A DNA stretch of 64,000 nucleotides, from contig JAPFFF010000017.1 of the NCBI GenBank assembly GCA_039105265.1, forward strand, positions 1,798,001 through 1,862,000, written 5' to 3'. A program made the translations under genes and the position numbers. This DNA comes from Tritrichomonas musculus (lineage: Eukaryota > Parabasalia > Tritrichomonadida > Tritrichomonadidae). Positions 19,402 to 31,224 of the stretch are shown piece after piece. Below the pieces are notes generated by a model, which searched no databases, was not told the DNA's origin, and saw nothing but the letters and a program-made list of their open reading frames with translations. Every line of letters begins with the position of its first letter. The first letter of the stretch is position 1.

Positions 19402-21339
19402 CTAGATCTTTTTTGAATATCTTTTGAAATATCGATAATTTCTTTGTATTTTTTATTCAAATTTCGATACAAATAGAAAATTATCAATTTTTGATATGTA
19501 TTTTGAAAAAGTTCATTTTTTGAAAGAAATTCACAAATCTGATTTTGCGACGTTATTCATTAAAACAAGAAAAGAAATACATTCAATTTTAAAAATTATT
19601 TTATGGAATCGAATTAATTTTATGTAATACTATAAATATATATTTACTTTTCTGACGCGATTATTTTCTTTAATTTATAAAAAAAGATATTTTTAGTTTA
19701 AACATTTGAGAAATTCGGTATTTTTTCTATAGAAAGTATTCAAAGTATATTCAATATTTGAATATTTACAATATTCAAATTTACAAAGATAACATATTCA
19801 AATTTACAAAAATACGGAATGATATGGGAACAAATAAATACAAATTTCTTTTTTCGTAATTTGATGATAATTTTATTTTACAATTTTGATATTTTATTAA
19901 AGAAAATGTTAACATTTATAACGAAAATATGGAGTATTTTCTTGTTCTTGCCTCAGTTTCTATATATTAATTCTTAACACCATACCATATGTTAATAATC
20001 AAATCATACTAATAATACTTTCACTTTCATATGGCAATTAAATGATATTATCCATTTTTTTATTTTGCTTCATACAAGAATATCAGTTAAAATATAACAG
20101 ACCGAAACGTAGAGTCACATTTTATCTTTGGCAAAATGGAAAATGCTTTTTTTATTCTTAAAAAAACTTGTAAGTATTGCAATTTAAAGAAGGGGCAGCA
20201 CTCAACCAATCTCTATAGGATTTTTCTAAAATTAAAATATTTATTTTAATAACAGCTATATATTTTGTTTTTATTATTTTTATTTTATTTCATATGGCCA
20301 ATTTTTAAATATGATCATTTTGAGAGAGACATGTGATATAAAATTTTATTTATAAAAAATAATATGAGCAACTTAGTCCAACAAAGATGAATAAGAAACT
20401 CAGAAAAACAAGGAATTGTGGACATTAAGACATCCAATGCTAGAGAGAAAAAATATCGCAAACAAATTGAAGAAAAAAATGCAATTATATTTAATCTAGA
20501 AGAGTCGAAACTAGCGAATTTGTAATAAATATGATTATAATTAAAATATTTTACTTAATAACAGATAATAAATTTAAACTATTAATTATGATATATTTAA
20601 TGCGCTAGAAAACAAGATATTACTATAAAAAATGATGACTTTTGAATTCAAATACTGATCGTAATAGGCAAATTTTTAACCTTGGATAATTTTGTTAAAA
20701 CTTTTCTATAAAAAGCATTTTATTAATCATTTATATCATAAAAAATATCATATATTTGATTTTTGATTGGTATAAATTGGAATTTATTGCCTAATAAAGT
20801 TGGACTTAGCTATTGTAAAAAAAAAAATGATATGTAATTTTTTGATCATTTGATGAAATGAAGCTCCAAAACATAAAATACCCTATTGGATATTGATAAT
20901 CATCATTAGAAATTTATATTTTTTAAAAAATTAACAAAAATAAGTAAATCATATTTCTATTACGAAAAATGTAGCGCACCAAATTCAGTGAAATTTAGCC
21001 ATCAGAAAATGCATATATAATAACGATGATTTTATCAATATTTCAAAAATTTGTTATGAATTTGGAGAGAAAAGAAAGATTTGAAATTGAGAGGAATTCA
21101 TGTAAAGTTCTCAATTCTGATTTTAAAAAACATAAATTTCTCATTTAAAACGATAATTATGATAAATCTAATAGATTAAAAATCTTATTATATTTGTGCT
21201 TAATAAAAATTCAAACAATAAATTTAAAATATTCAAAATCAATCGTTTTTCAAAATCAAAATTTTGAAAAAATTATAAACGGTTTAGTGTCTACAGTTCT
21301 TTTAATCTTCGAAAAAAAATAGGAGAATGTAATTTTTTT
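19402..21339. other. AT-rich spacer with possible zinc-finger remnant
   Basis: Mostly A/T-rich with no long ORF. At about 20162-20240 (+) one frame reads TCKYCNLKKGQHSTNLYRIF, which resembles a decayed BED-type finger (C-x2-C, then S-T-N-L-Y-R and a spoiled H-x-H end). It may be the N-terminal remnant of the transposase relic that follows, or of another DNA transposon. Confidence 0.35.
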
Positions 21340-23488
21340 ATACAAAATATAGATGGAATAAAAGAACAATATCCATTTATATATTATTTATTTCAAACAG
21401 CATGTAACAAACTTGGTTGAAAAGGGAAGATGTTAAATGGAAAGAGATATTCAATATTTTTAATTCCTTACATTTTAATTTTAGCATTGTTTGGGAAAAA
21501 AAGTATCATTATTTTTGCATATAACACTTGGATTTCCAGTTTGGAGCACAATAATAAGGTGGCGAAAAAAATTCATTTCAAAATATAAAATATGTTTAGA
21601 TGGAACGCCTGAGTCTATTCAAAACATGGTAGATTCTTATTTAGGAGAAATCGATGATAAGAGGGTTGTTTTAGCAATCGACGCTGCATCGGTTTCGGCC
21701 AGAGTATCTGTTTCATCAAATGGTGAAGTGAAAGGTCTTTTAAACACTAAATGGATAAATAATCCAAACGAAGTTTTATCAACTCCATATGAGTTTTCTA
21801 CTTTTGTAAGCTCTCATGAGCATGAAATAATTAGATATTTTTTCGTTGTACATATTTGTCCTTTGTGTCCATCGGCAAAGAGTTTTCCAATAGCATTGAT
21901 TCCAAAATGCTCAGGAAATGCCAACAAAGAAATAGTAGAAAATTTCAAAAAAATTGTCGAAAACGTTAAAAAAATTGTGAATGTTGTTGGCGTCGCTTTT
22001 GATGGTGATATTGGCTGGTTACATTTAGCAAAACACTCAGCAACAACTACGAAAAACTTGATATTACAATCACTTTTAAAAAATGAAAAAATATTTTCTC
22101 TAGATAAATATGTCATTCTTTATGATGATAAAAATATTGACCAACTACCTTTTTTGATTTTTGAAGACTTACTTCACTTGGTGAAGTGCTTTAGATATAG
22201 GTTGATCAGCGGCTGTGGAATTTTTCCATCTGTTTATTCCGATGAAAATAATTTTATAAGTAATGAAAATTTTCAAACGGTTGGTATACCTCCTTGGATA
22301 TTGGATAATGCTAAATATTTGAAAATGGACGATGGACTTCCATTGAAATTATTTACCTTTGAAAATATTCAAAAATGCATATTAAAGGATAGATATGATT
22401 TAGCATACTCGTTGATTCCATGTACTTTGCTTATTAATTCAATAATGAATGACGAATTGGATCGAACAGCACGTATAGAAATGCTTTCAATTGGATATAG
22501 TATTGTTTTCTTATACTTAAATGAACTTGAAAAATATAGGAACTTTAAAAAAGATAGAAAGCAAAAAACTTCAAAGAACGGAGGGAAATGCATGCATTTG
22601 ACATTAATGGACAAGAAATGGTGTGCAAAATACCTTTCATTATGTGCTTCATTGGTCTATGTATTAAATGATTGCCATGCTGTAGATCTTGGCTCTTTAG
22701 GAAGCCACAAATTGGAACATTTTTTCGGAAAAGTGCGTCAATTTGCCAGAGGGAACGACAGTTATGATAATTTTGAGTATTGCGTCTATAGTGCAATTTT
22801 GGCCCACTCTCTTGAACAAGAAATTGGGATACAAATGATCTCACCAAAACGCACAAATTCTTCAGGCTCAATTATTCCAGAAGTTGCTCAAACTATAGCG
22901 TGTGATCTCTCTTTTCCTCTTCAACTCGCAGCAATGATACATTTACGCTTTTCTCAGGATGTATATTGTAAAGAACTATTCAATAAAATCAAAGAACTTC
23001 CAACGAATGTTGAGATATCTGATCCTTTTTACTATATATTACTTTTATTAAGTTCAAAACAACCAACACCAAAAGTTAGAACAACGACATCAGAAAGAAT
23101 TACAGTTTCTACAGGAAAGTCTCAAAAAAGAAATTTGTCTATATCATCACAATTGAAAAATATATCTGTAGAAAGCAATGAAGATAAAAACAAAAATAAT
23201 AATCAATCAAACATCGAAGTTGCTGGGTGCAGAAGGAGCCCAAGATTAAAAGCTCGTGCCTCAAATTCAAATGATCACCACAAAGATTCTGTTAATTTGG
23301 TAAATGTGACATTTGATCATAATTTTAACACAATACGAGCAAAAACACAAGATACCATTGATAGAAATATAGTTAATCAACTGATTCAAACTGCAGCACA
23401 AAACGCATTTTTATTTTATGAAGAAGAAGAAGAAAGAGGAGAAGAAGAGGAAGAAAGAGAAAATTTTATTGAAATTGATGATTTTTAG
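21340..23488 (+). pseudogene. P-element/THAP9-like transposase relic with a 665-codon open core
   Basis: The main open frame runs from just after a TAG at 21482-21484 to TAG at 23488 but has no ATG before 21626. Just upstream, another frame reads NGKRYSIFLIPYILILALFG and joins at the GGGAAAAAAA run (21493-21502), a likely one-base slip. That frame has an earlier TGA at 21418-21420. Together they give the GxRYS...LgfP.....IIRW region that precedes the catalytic core in P-element-like transposases. In the core (numbering from 21491), candidate catalytic residues are D64 (VVLAIDAAS), D171 or D173 (VGVAFDGDIGW) and E409 in GSHKLEHFFGKVRQ, the LExFFGxxR motif typical of the family. The C-terminus is basic with RRSPRLK, then acidic (EEEEERGEEEEE). 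It is a disabled or recently disabled DNA transposon; domestication of the 3' part is less likely but possible. Confidence 0.6.
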
Positions 23489-24523
23489 TAGCCCGAAAGA
23501 AATGATATACACAACAATATTAAAACAATCGAAAACAATTCTAATTCTTAATTAATAATTTTGATCAAGTTTAAAATAATATTAATAATAAAAGTTTTAT
23601 ACATATATTTGAAGTAGCTGTTTATTATTTAATTTGATTTAATGAAAAATAAATCGGAATGCAATTATTTCATATGCATATAAACATATCTTTCCAATAT
23701 AAATTAGTACATTGGAATGATTATGTTTAGTCAAGTATTTATTAATAATTGCGTATCCAATCTATATATAGATTGAGCAATTTGATTAAAAATAGCAGAT
23801 ATTTGATTGACATTTTGGTATTTTTGTTAAACGGCGATAGTTAAAAGCGATCAAATAGAATTATACCATCATTAAAAATGTTTGCGCTTCAAATGAAAGA
23901 ATTCAAGAGTTATCTGATATAATTATTAATCAATTACAAGGCCTAAATAAATAAAAAAGCGATTCTTTGAAAATAAAACAGCGTCAGCAACTAAAAGAAA
24001 AAGGTTTCGTGGTACAATCCCAAAATAAATTTGGAGAAAAGTAAAGCTTTGATTGATTAAAAAAATCATTTTACTTAACATGTCATACTCATAAAAAAAA
24101 AATTCTGATATCAGAATTTTTAAAAAAACTAAAAACATAAATATAGAAAAATTGGCCATATTATTTAGAAAAATATTTTGTATATAATATCTTTAATTTG
24201 AATTACAATCAATATCTTTCCAAATAAAAAATCGTATAGAAATTCATTTCATTACCAAGGTGTTAATATTCTGAGGAAATAGCAGTTTTTCTCTCAAAAA
24301 GAAAAAAATAATATATATATATATTCATAAATATTAAATATTTTATTAAAAAATCAGCATTAATAATATTATATATATTAATTAAATAATATATAAAATT
24401 ATTAACTCTTTAATCCTGCTATATAACCGAAAAACAAATCTGACACCTGAGTGAAACCCCTTCTCAATTTAATTAGGGAAAATTTTGAAAATTTATGACA
24501 AGTTAAATTTTGACATAATCATC
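23489..24523. other. AT-rich spacer
   Basis: No gene seen. It contains an 18-base perfect palindrome (caatctatatatagattg, 23758-23775) and an AT dinucleotide run (around 24311-24325). The short ORF on the minus strand at 23926-24159 is Phe/Ile/Leu-rich and looks random. Confidence 0.45.
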
Positions 24524-27500
24524 ATGACGAAACCAGAACCTTCACCAAACTTCAAAGCACTACTTCAAGTAATTAATGATGAAAAAACTCTTGATTGTGA
24601 CAAATATATTCATTGTTTAGCTTTTTTGCCAACAATTCGCACTGATATCCAATTTTTATTTGACGACCTCTCAATAGATGATCCAAAAAAAAGAGAAAAA
24701 CCATTAGATAAAATTTTAGAAAATATATCAAAAATATTTTCATATCGAAAACCTGCTGACTTTCATTTTACACAAGATGAATTATTTTCAAAAATAAAAT
24801 CTCTGGTTTTAATAAAGCAGAGACTTTTATCATTTAATGTTTTGAACAGCTATTTTCTGATTCTTAATCATCTTTTATCTTTTGCAAAAAATAATCATGA
24901 AGTATTAAATGCTTTTCGAGGATATTTAGATCAATCTAATAACAAAGAAGTTGTTTATTCAGCATTTGCAATGAATTTCGATGAAATTCGACAAGAAGCC
25001 TTTCTATCAGTTGTAAGAGAAGATGACAGCCATCTTAAAAATCCTATTTTACTTTTTGCATTTTCCAACATTATTTCAGTATATGAAAAATATGATAATG
25101 TTCCTCAAGAATTGAAACATTATGTTGAAGTTCAAAGAATCCAAAAAGGGTTGATGCCTACAGCTCAATTGTCAATTGTTGACCAATCAAATAAAAGTAG
25201 AAGTAAAAATTCCAATGAGACGAAGTCAATTCTTTTTAGTGACAATTCAAGAAACATATTTATTTTGTACTTTTTAATTCCACTTCAAACTTTTTATCCT
25301 CCATATCAAGCAATTAGCATAGATACAGAGTATGGAATAATGTATATGAATATTCTTAATTCAAATGATTATGCTGTGATTTATTTAGTAACAAAATTCA
25401 TGGCTGCCATGCCTGCGACCGATGAAAATGATTCTTTCCCAAAGAACAATCAATTCTCAACGTTTATTATAAAAACCGCAAACTATATTCTTGACTTTGA
25501 CTCTGATATTTCTCAGAATATTCTTACATTTGCCCAAAAAAGAGATGATGCTTCTATGTTCGTTGAAACAATTATAAGTATGGTGGATGATCCAGAGAAA
25601 TATAGAGCAGCTATTTATATTGGACTTCATACAAATATGTTTAGTAATGGCACATTTGTTGCTGGATGCTTCCCAGCAAAAGTAACCAAAAAAGAATTAT
25701 TTATTCCAATATTGGAATCAATGCTATTTCTAAATCAAAAATCATTTATCCAGAAAACAAATATTCCCACAATTTTAATATCAGTTTTTTCAATTTTATC
25801 AAATAGGAACAATAAAGATGAAATAGTCCTTGATCTTACTCTTAAAGCTTTTCAAGGGATTATTAATGCTGACTTAATAAATTACATTTACTTACAGACT
25901 GTAGATAGCGCTTGCGATATTCATACTTATTACTTAATTCCTATTATTCAATTGCTAATCGAAAATAAATCCAAAATTCCAAATCTTGAAACAAGACAAT
26001 TTTTATCAGATCAATTGATCAAAAAATACTTCAAATGCATAGCAGCTATTGCAAGACTAATTGAAAACGATAATGAATCATATATATCTGATCAAAACAA
26101 ATTGACGCTTTTGAACTTTTTAAATCTTATAAATTGCTTTGATATTTCGAAACCACCACAAAATGATGACCAAAAAATACGAGATTACTGGTCAAGCATG
26201 AGAAGCAAATTTACAATTCTTTACTTAATGAAATACTATGTTTTAAATCTTATGGCCACAGATCAACATTCTACTAATTTTTTTGATGATTTTATTTCAA
26301 CCATTTCCACATTGTTCAACCAAGATCATAGGTATGCTGTTGTTGTTTCATTATTACCATATACATCCAATACAGAAGAAACAATTGATAGAGCAATTTT
26401 GGTTATTAATGATTTAGGAATAAAAAGTGATTTCGTTTCATTTTATAATACAAGACTTTACATTTCACCAGACCATACTTTGAAGAAATTAAAAGCTATT
26501 GTTGATGACAATGAAAAAAATAAAAATAAGTTATTACCAGGAATTTTAGATTTAATTGGAAAAATCAGTCAACAATTAACTAGTTGCGAAGATTATATTA
26601 CTTATTCAACCTTTAACAGACAAAATGATGAAAAAGAAATCGAACAAAAGAAAAAAGAATGCGAAAGAATCTATAAAAGCTTAGGAATATTCCTAGAAAA
26701 ATTGAAATATTATAAGAATGAAAAAGTATTTAATACAGTTCAAATTGAATCTAGAATGGCTGTTTTTGAAGCATCAAAAAATCCAAATATCACCCTTAGC
26801 GATAAATTTATTAATGACATTATTGGCATTCCTTTCTTTTATAATTCTTTTTCGTATCTATTACGTAAACTTAAATCACCAACTGCTTTTGATGCGGAAT
26901 GTGCTTCAAAGGCCTGGGTTCATCATTTAATGGTTCGTGATCATGATCATTGCTTCAATAGGGAAATAGCAAAAGACTTACTGTCAACAATAGCGAAAGA
27001 TAAATCGCAAGTTATTACAAAAATCGTCTCATCAATTTTAGACGATATCAAATTCGCCGATGATGATAATGAAGATAACAATTCGTATAATAACAATGAT
27101 GAAAAGGCATATGTTTTTGTTAATTTCCTTGAAGAAATTGCGATTAATGGATGCTCAAAAACATACGCTTATTCAACTTCTGATCCAAAAATTGTCATTT
27201 GTTTCTCCAGGTTTTGCTTTTCTAAAAATGATAAAGTCCGAGGAAGTGCATTCAGATTCATTATTAATTATTTTGCCATCATTTTCCCTTATACTGATGG
27301 AACGTCAAATGTTCAAAATTCTGATCCTTTATGCTTCTATATGAAAAAGCATACACAAGCTGATCGCATTCTTGTCTTTTTATCTCTTTTCCAAAGAGTT
27401 TTTTCAACGAGAAAAGTTTTAGCTAGAGAAGTTTTTGAAGGAGTTACAAAGATGAAGAAAGTTGATATGCATCATGTTCTTCTTTGTAAATCAATTGTTT

Positions 27501-29401
27501 TAACCAATTTTGTTTCTCATCGAAATAGCATGGATGTCAATATTAGTTTTGATACAGATGCCGATAATAGTTACAACGCTTACAATTATAATTCCAATTA
27601 TAATTATAATAGAATGAATAATCCAAATGTTAATCGTCCAATAATGAACCCAGCTATGAATCCAAATGTGAATCTAGGCTCAAACGCCAACAATGATTCA
27701 GCTGATCAGTTAACAAATGACGACTTAATTCCTAATTCGGTTTTATATAAGTTTTCAAAGCTTATTTTCAGAACCGCAAAAGTTTCTTTTGAAGCGCAAG
27801 AAACAGTGAAATTAATTGCCATTAAGGATATAGATAAATTCATACATTTTATAATGGGCTGCAAGTCAACTGATTTTATCGCTTGCGTAGTTCGAAGAAT
27901 CATGTATTCAACGAAATTACGGAATAGTTTCATTGACTCATTTATTTGCTATATTTTTAGATGTGGAATTCCAATCGGATCAAACAAAGAACTTAATGAA
28001 AATGACATTAAAATTACTGATGCTGAAGTTGCGTTTCTCAATTTCATAATAACAAGCGATAATTCAGGCGAGTTAATTTACATGAACAGAGGCAAACTTC
28101 TTTTGATATTTACAATGCTGATTGGTATTTCTAATCGTAGTAAAGATCGATCAAAATTAAAAAATAACACCAAGCTTAGTGAAATGTTGACATTAATAAC
28201 ATCATCCAATTATATTAACAGAAAGCAAATAAATGAACTACCAAGATTAATTCAATTGAATACTGATGATGATGAAAAATTTAGCAAATCTTTATCTGAA
28301 ATTGCAAATGAATTAATGAATTTAGAACCAGACAGATTCAAAGAATTTATTGTTTGCTCCAAGAACTGCGTGAGAGATGGAGTAAATTGCGTTTATTACT
28401 CAATTGCTGTTCTCTTGATTCACTTAAGCTCAGCATTTTCTCAATATGGATCAGCGACAGCAATGACAATGAGAAATCCTCTATGGTCAATTGTTACAGA
28501 AGCATTCCACAAGAGCAATTCTACGTCACACAAAAATCTAAGATTATTAACTCATGAATTAAATGAATTGACCGATCCGATAATTCGAGAAATTCCACAC
28601 GGTAACAAAATTAATATGCTAGATTATATTCTTGATTCATTATCAGATCATCTTGATGATTATCGAGCTAATGCCGTTGAAATGGTTTGCAGATTGTTTC
28701 TTTATTCTAATGATATAAGTAGCGAATATAGAGAAAAAATCATTACTAATCTTCAGATAGCATTTCAACTTACAACAAAAGAGAAAGATCGAATTAAAAA
28801 AGGAAGAGGAAAAGAAAAAGAAAAGATGTTGAATCCTCAACCTGTTGAAAAAGAAAAGTCAAATGTGTTCACCAAGATTTTCACTAAAAATAAAAATAAA
28901 AAAGATGCGAAAGAAATAGTTGATTTAAGATATCCAGAATTAGATCAAAAAGTTTTGAATATGCTAAACATACTTGCTGAAGGAAGAGGATCTAGCGCAT
29001 TCTCAATCTTTGGAAGTTGGAAGAAAACCAGATTAAGTAATGTAGATATTGCCGAATTAATATGTAAAGGCAATCAAATCCAAAGGCAACTTGCATCTCA
29101 GTTATTTATGTCGTTGTTTAATGTTCATATGGTTGAAGATGTTGTTAAGCTATTCATTATTAAATTTAGCCGAGAAGATTTTAATGAGCTTTGTGAAAGG
29201 ATAATTTTTGTTGATAAAAGTGAGATTGATAGAGAATGGTATGAAGTATTAACTTGGATCTATCAATCATTCCGTAATTATGGAGAAATTGACCCAACAT
29301 TAAAACAAAGATTGTTTTCATTATCACTTGAAATATCTATAGATAGTGATCATAATTGCAGGGAATTAGCTCTTCAAACATTAAACTTATTTTCAATATA
29401 G
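24524..29401 (+). CDS. Giant helical (HEAT/ARM-like) hypothetical protein, about 1625 aa
   Basis: The frame is open from 24485, but the first ATG is at 24524 (product MTKPEPSPNFKALLQ), giving about 1625 residues. Nearly all of it is predicted helix pairs of the HEAT/ARM kind with Leu, Ile and Phe spaced at 3-4. There are two low-complexity linkers: an Asn/Tyr-rich one at residues about 1014-1058 (NYNSNYNYNRMNNPNV) and a Lys/Glu-rich one at about 1425-1463. Segments such as SKAWVHHLMVRDHDHCF (around base 26905) and the C-terminal WYEVLTWIYQSFRNYGEID are the least generic parts. The overall plan (long HEAT array, no enzyme motif) recalls large scaffolds such as the Furry/Mor2 morphogenesis proteins, but I see no diagnostic motif and do not assign it. 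Gene ends in TAG. Confidence 0.75.
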   Translation: MTKPEPSPNFKALLQVINDEKTLDCDKYIHCLAFLPTIRTDIQFLFDDLSIDDPKKREKPLDKILENISKIFSYRKPADFHFTQDELFSKIKSLVLIKQRLLSFNVLNSYFLILNHLLSFAKNNHEVLNAFRGYLDQSNNKEVVYSAFAMNFDEIRQEAFLSVVREDDSHLKNPILLFAFSNIISVYEKYDNVPQELKHYVEVQRIQKGLMPTAQLSIVDQSNKSRSKNSNETKSILFSDNSRNIFILYFLIPLQTFYPPYQAISIDTEYGIMYMNILNSNDYAVIYLVTKFMAAMPATDENDSFPKNNQFSTFIIKTANYILDFDSDISQNILTFAQKRDDASMFVETIISMVDDPEKYRAAIYIGLHTNMFSNGTFVAGCFPAKVTKKELFIPILESMLFLNQKSFIQKTNIPTILISVFSILSNRNNKDEIVLDLTLKAFQGIINADLINYIYLQTVDSACDIHTYYLIPIIQLLIENKSKIPNLETRQFLSDQLIKKYFKCIAAIARLIENDNESYISDQNKLTLLNFLNLINCFDISKPPQNDDQKIRDYWSSMRSKFTILYLMKYYVLNLMATDQHSTNFFDDFISTISTLFNQDHRYAVVVSLLPYTSNTEETIDRAILVINDLGIKSDFVSFYNTRLYISPDHTLKKLKAIVDDNEKNKNKLLPGILDLIGKISQQLTSCEDYITYSTFNRQNDEKEIEQKKKECERIYKSLGIFLEKLKYYKNEKVFNTVQIESRMAVFEASKNPNITLSDKFINDIIGIPFFYNSFSYLLRKLKSPTAFDAECASKAWVHHLMVRDHDHCFNREIAKDLLSTIAKDKSQVITKIVSSILDDIKFADDDNEDNNSYNNNDEKAYVFVNFLEEIAINGCSKTYAYSTSDPKIVICFSRFCFSKNDKVRGSAFRFIINYFAIIFPYTDGTSNVQNSDPLCFYMKKHTQADRILVFLSLFQRVFSTRKVLAREVFEGVTKMKKVDMHHVLLCKSIVLTNFVSHRNSMDVNISFDTDADNSYNAYNYNSNYNYNRMNNPNVNRPIMNPAMNPNVNLGSNANNDSADQLTNDDLIPNSVLYKFSKLIFRTAKVSFEAQETVKLIAIKDIDKFIHFIMGCKSTDFIACVVRRIMYSTKLRNSFIDSFICYIFRCGIPIGSNKELNENDIKITDAEVAFLNFIITSDNSGELIYMNRGKLLLIFTMLIGISNRSKDRSKLKNNTKLSEMLTLITSSNYINRKQINELPRLIQLNTDDDEKFSKSLSEIANELMNLEPDRFKEFIVCSKNCVRDGVNCVYYSIAVLLIHLSSAFSQYGSATAMTMRNPLWSIVTEAFHKSNSTSHKNLRLLTHELNELTDPIIREIPHGNKINMLDYILDSLSDHLDDYRANAVEMVCRLFLYSNDISSEYREKIITNLQIAFQLTTKEKDRIKKGRGKEKEKMLNPQPVEKEKSNVFTKIFTKNKNKKDAKEIVDLRYPELDQKVLNMLNILAEGRGSSAFSIFGSWKKTRLSNVDIAELICKGNQIQRQLASQLFMSLFNVHMVEDVVKLFIIKFSREDFNELCERIIFVDKSEIDREWYEVLTWIYQSFRNYGEIDPTLKQRLFSLSLEISIDSDHNCRELALQTLNLFSI

Positions 29402-29687
29402 TTTTTATAAAGATCATGTAATTTTTAGCTCATTTATTATTGGCACCTTTTTTGATTGTCAGAATTTATGTAAAATTAATTGATTGCATTCAATAAATAT
29501 TAATTTTTCAATATAGTCATTCAAATATATAAATAAAAAGTATTTAATTTTATGAAAATTATAATTATTTATAAAATATTCTATACATTATTAAAATAAT
29601 TTATATAAATCTAATTCAAAAAATATTTTTAATTGATCAATGAAAAATTAAATCATAATTATACTTAATACGTAATATACTTGAAAA

Positions 29688-31037
29688 ATGACTAAAGTTT
29701 ATTCAAGTGCACTTAAAGATGGCCTTCGAAATTGCGTTGGTCAAGAAATAATGAAAAAGGATATAAAACAATGCGTTGCCGTCCTTCGCCCACTTGATGT
29801 TCCATCAACTTTATGGAAATATGGAAGAGTTTTATCACATTCAGCTGTATTATGCACCACGAAGAAGGATCATATTCTTATTGAATATACTTCAACCAAT
29901 TTAGTCCATATTAATAAAATTGGAGGTTTTAAAGAAGAAAAAAGTGAAATCGGACCATGCTTTGAATATAGAGGATTTATTTTTCACTATATCTCTCCAT
30001 TTCAAGTACCAAAAAAAAGAATAACCATTCGGGATTTTGCATTGAAAATGGCTGATTATATGTGCTGTAAACCCTATGACGTATTTACTCATAATTGTCA
30101 TCAAGCTCGCTTTTTAACAATGAAATATTATGGAATGAAATCCCATGATCCTTGCAACATAAAATATAACATTTTGTTTCAAGGCATTGCTGATTATTTC
30201 ACAAACTATAATAGCATGAAAGTAAAAGAAAATTTGGGTTTCACGGATGCAACTTCAGCTTATATTACTGATAATAAAAAAGATATGAATAATATCAACA
30301 AGATAACACAACATTGTAGCTCAACAAATGTTTTTATCAATAAAGAAGTTGAAGCTATTGAAAATGTAATAAAACAAAAGAAAGATAAGAAAAATGGAAA
30401 ATCATCGTCACCCAACAGAGAACATAAAGAACTTTCAAATATTTCTCAGAAAAGATGCAGTTCAACTCAAAATATTTCAAAATTAGATAATAATTCTGCA
30501 ATAATAAGCAGTAATCTTTTTGCTCGTAATATTCATCTCAAGACACAACAAACAGACAGAGGCTCAATATTATTCTTATTTGAGCGTCATAAACATTCAG
30601 AAAGTAGTTCAAACTTATTTAAAACATTCAAAACTCGAAAAAATACAAGTTCGACAAATGATGGAATTAATCAACAAATTACTAGTTTAAGACGTTGCAA
30701 ATCAAACAATTATATTCCTGCAATCAAAACCCCATATCGTCACCAGCATCAAAACCAGCAACAACAACAAAATTCAGAATCATATACTGTAACGTCAACA
30801 ACAAATTCTGAAAGTAGTTCTCCATACAATAAGATTCCTCATCCCGCATCAAAAAAGGATAAAAAAGTTAACAAACAAAATAACAAAGAGCAATCAAATA
30901 AAAATCGTTATAAAATATTTCGCTTTTTGAAAATAAAAAAGCATCATGATGACAAAGCGATTCATCATTCAGCTTCAGATAATCTTTCCCAGCTTGCCAA
31001 TTTTCCACATTCATCTAATAAGCAAAAAAAGAGATGA
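29688..31037 (+). CDS. Papain-fold-like (NlpC/P60, PPPDE or LRAT-like) domain protein with basic disordered tail
   Basis: 449 residues, ATG at 29688. The N-terminal 180 residues form a compact domain with H51 in LSHSAVLC, strands of the HILIEYTST type, and DVFTHNCHQARFLTMKYYG carrying C137 between H135 and H138. An upstream His followed by a downstream NC(H) at a helix start is the layout of circularly permuted papain-fold enzymes (PPPDE, LRAT, some NlpC/P60), which act as thiol peptidases, deubiquitinases or acyltransferases. The assignment is from these motifs only. Residues 180-449 are Ser, Asn, Lys and Gln-rich and likely disordered, with polybasic stretches (KIFRFLKIKKHH) that could bind membrane. 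The gene is on the same strand as the HEAT gene upstream, separated by 286 bases. Confidence 0.6.
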   Translation: MTKVYSSALKDGLRNCVGQEIMKKDIKQCVAVLRPLDVPSTLWKYGRVLSHSAVLCTTKKDHILIEYTSTNLVHINKIGGFKEEKSEIGPCFEYRGFIFHYISPFQVPKKRITIRDFALKMADYMCCKPYDVFTHNCHQARFLTMKYYGMKSHDPCNIKYNILFQGIADYFTNYNSMKVKENLGFTDATSAYITDNKKDMNNINKITQHCSSTNVFINKEVEAIENVIKQKKDKKNGKSSSPNREHKELSNISQKRCSSTQNISKLDNNSAIISSNLFARNIHLKTQQTDRGSILFLFERHKHSESSSNLFKTFKTRKNTSSTNDGINQQITSLRRCKSNNYIPAIKTPYRHQHQNQQQQQNSESYTVTSTTNSESSSPYNKIPHPASKKDKKVNKQNNKEQSNKNRYKIFRFLKIKKHHDDKAIHHSASDNLSQLANFPHSSNKQKKR

Positions 31038-31224
31038 TTTACTTTTTTTTTTTATCTTAATTAAATTTGTTGTTTTATTAAAAATTCTTGATTTGAAAAA
31101 AAAAAATTTTTATTTAAAGAAACTTATTCAAAATATTCAATAAGCGAATTCAATTTTTTAAAATAACAAATTACTTGAATAAAAAAAAGATATATATCCT
31201 TTATTAAATACAAAAAAAGATTAT

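Noticed and set aside
20372-20822. Possible inverted repeat with AGTCCAAC arms
   Set aside because: Only 8 bases match exactly and the similarity does not extend, which is expected by chance in 450 bases of such DNA.
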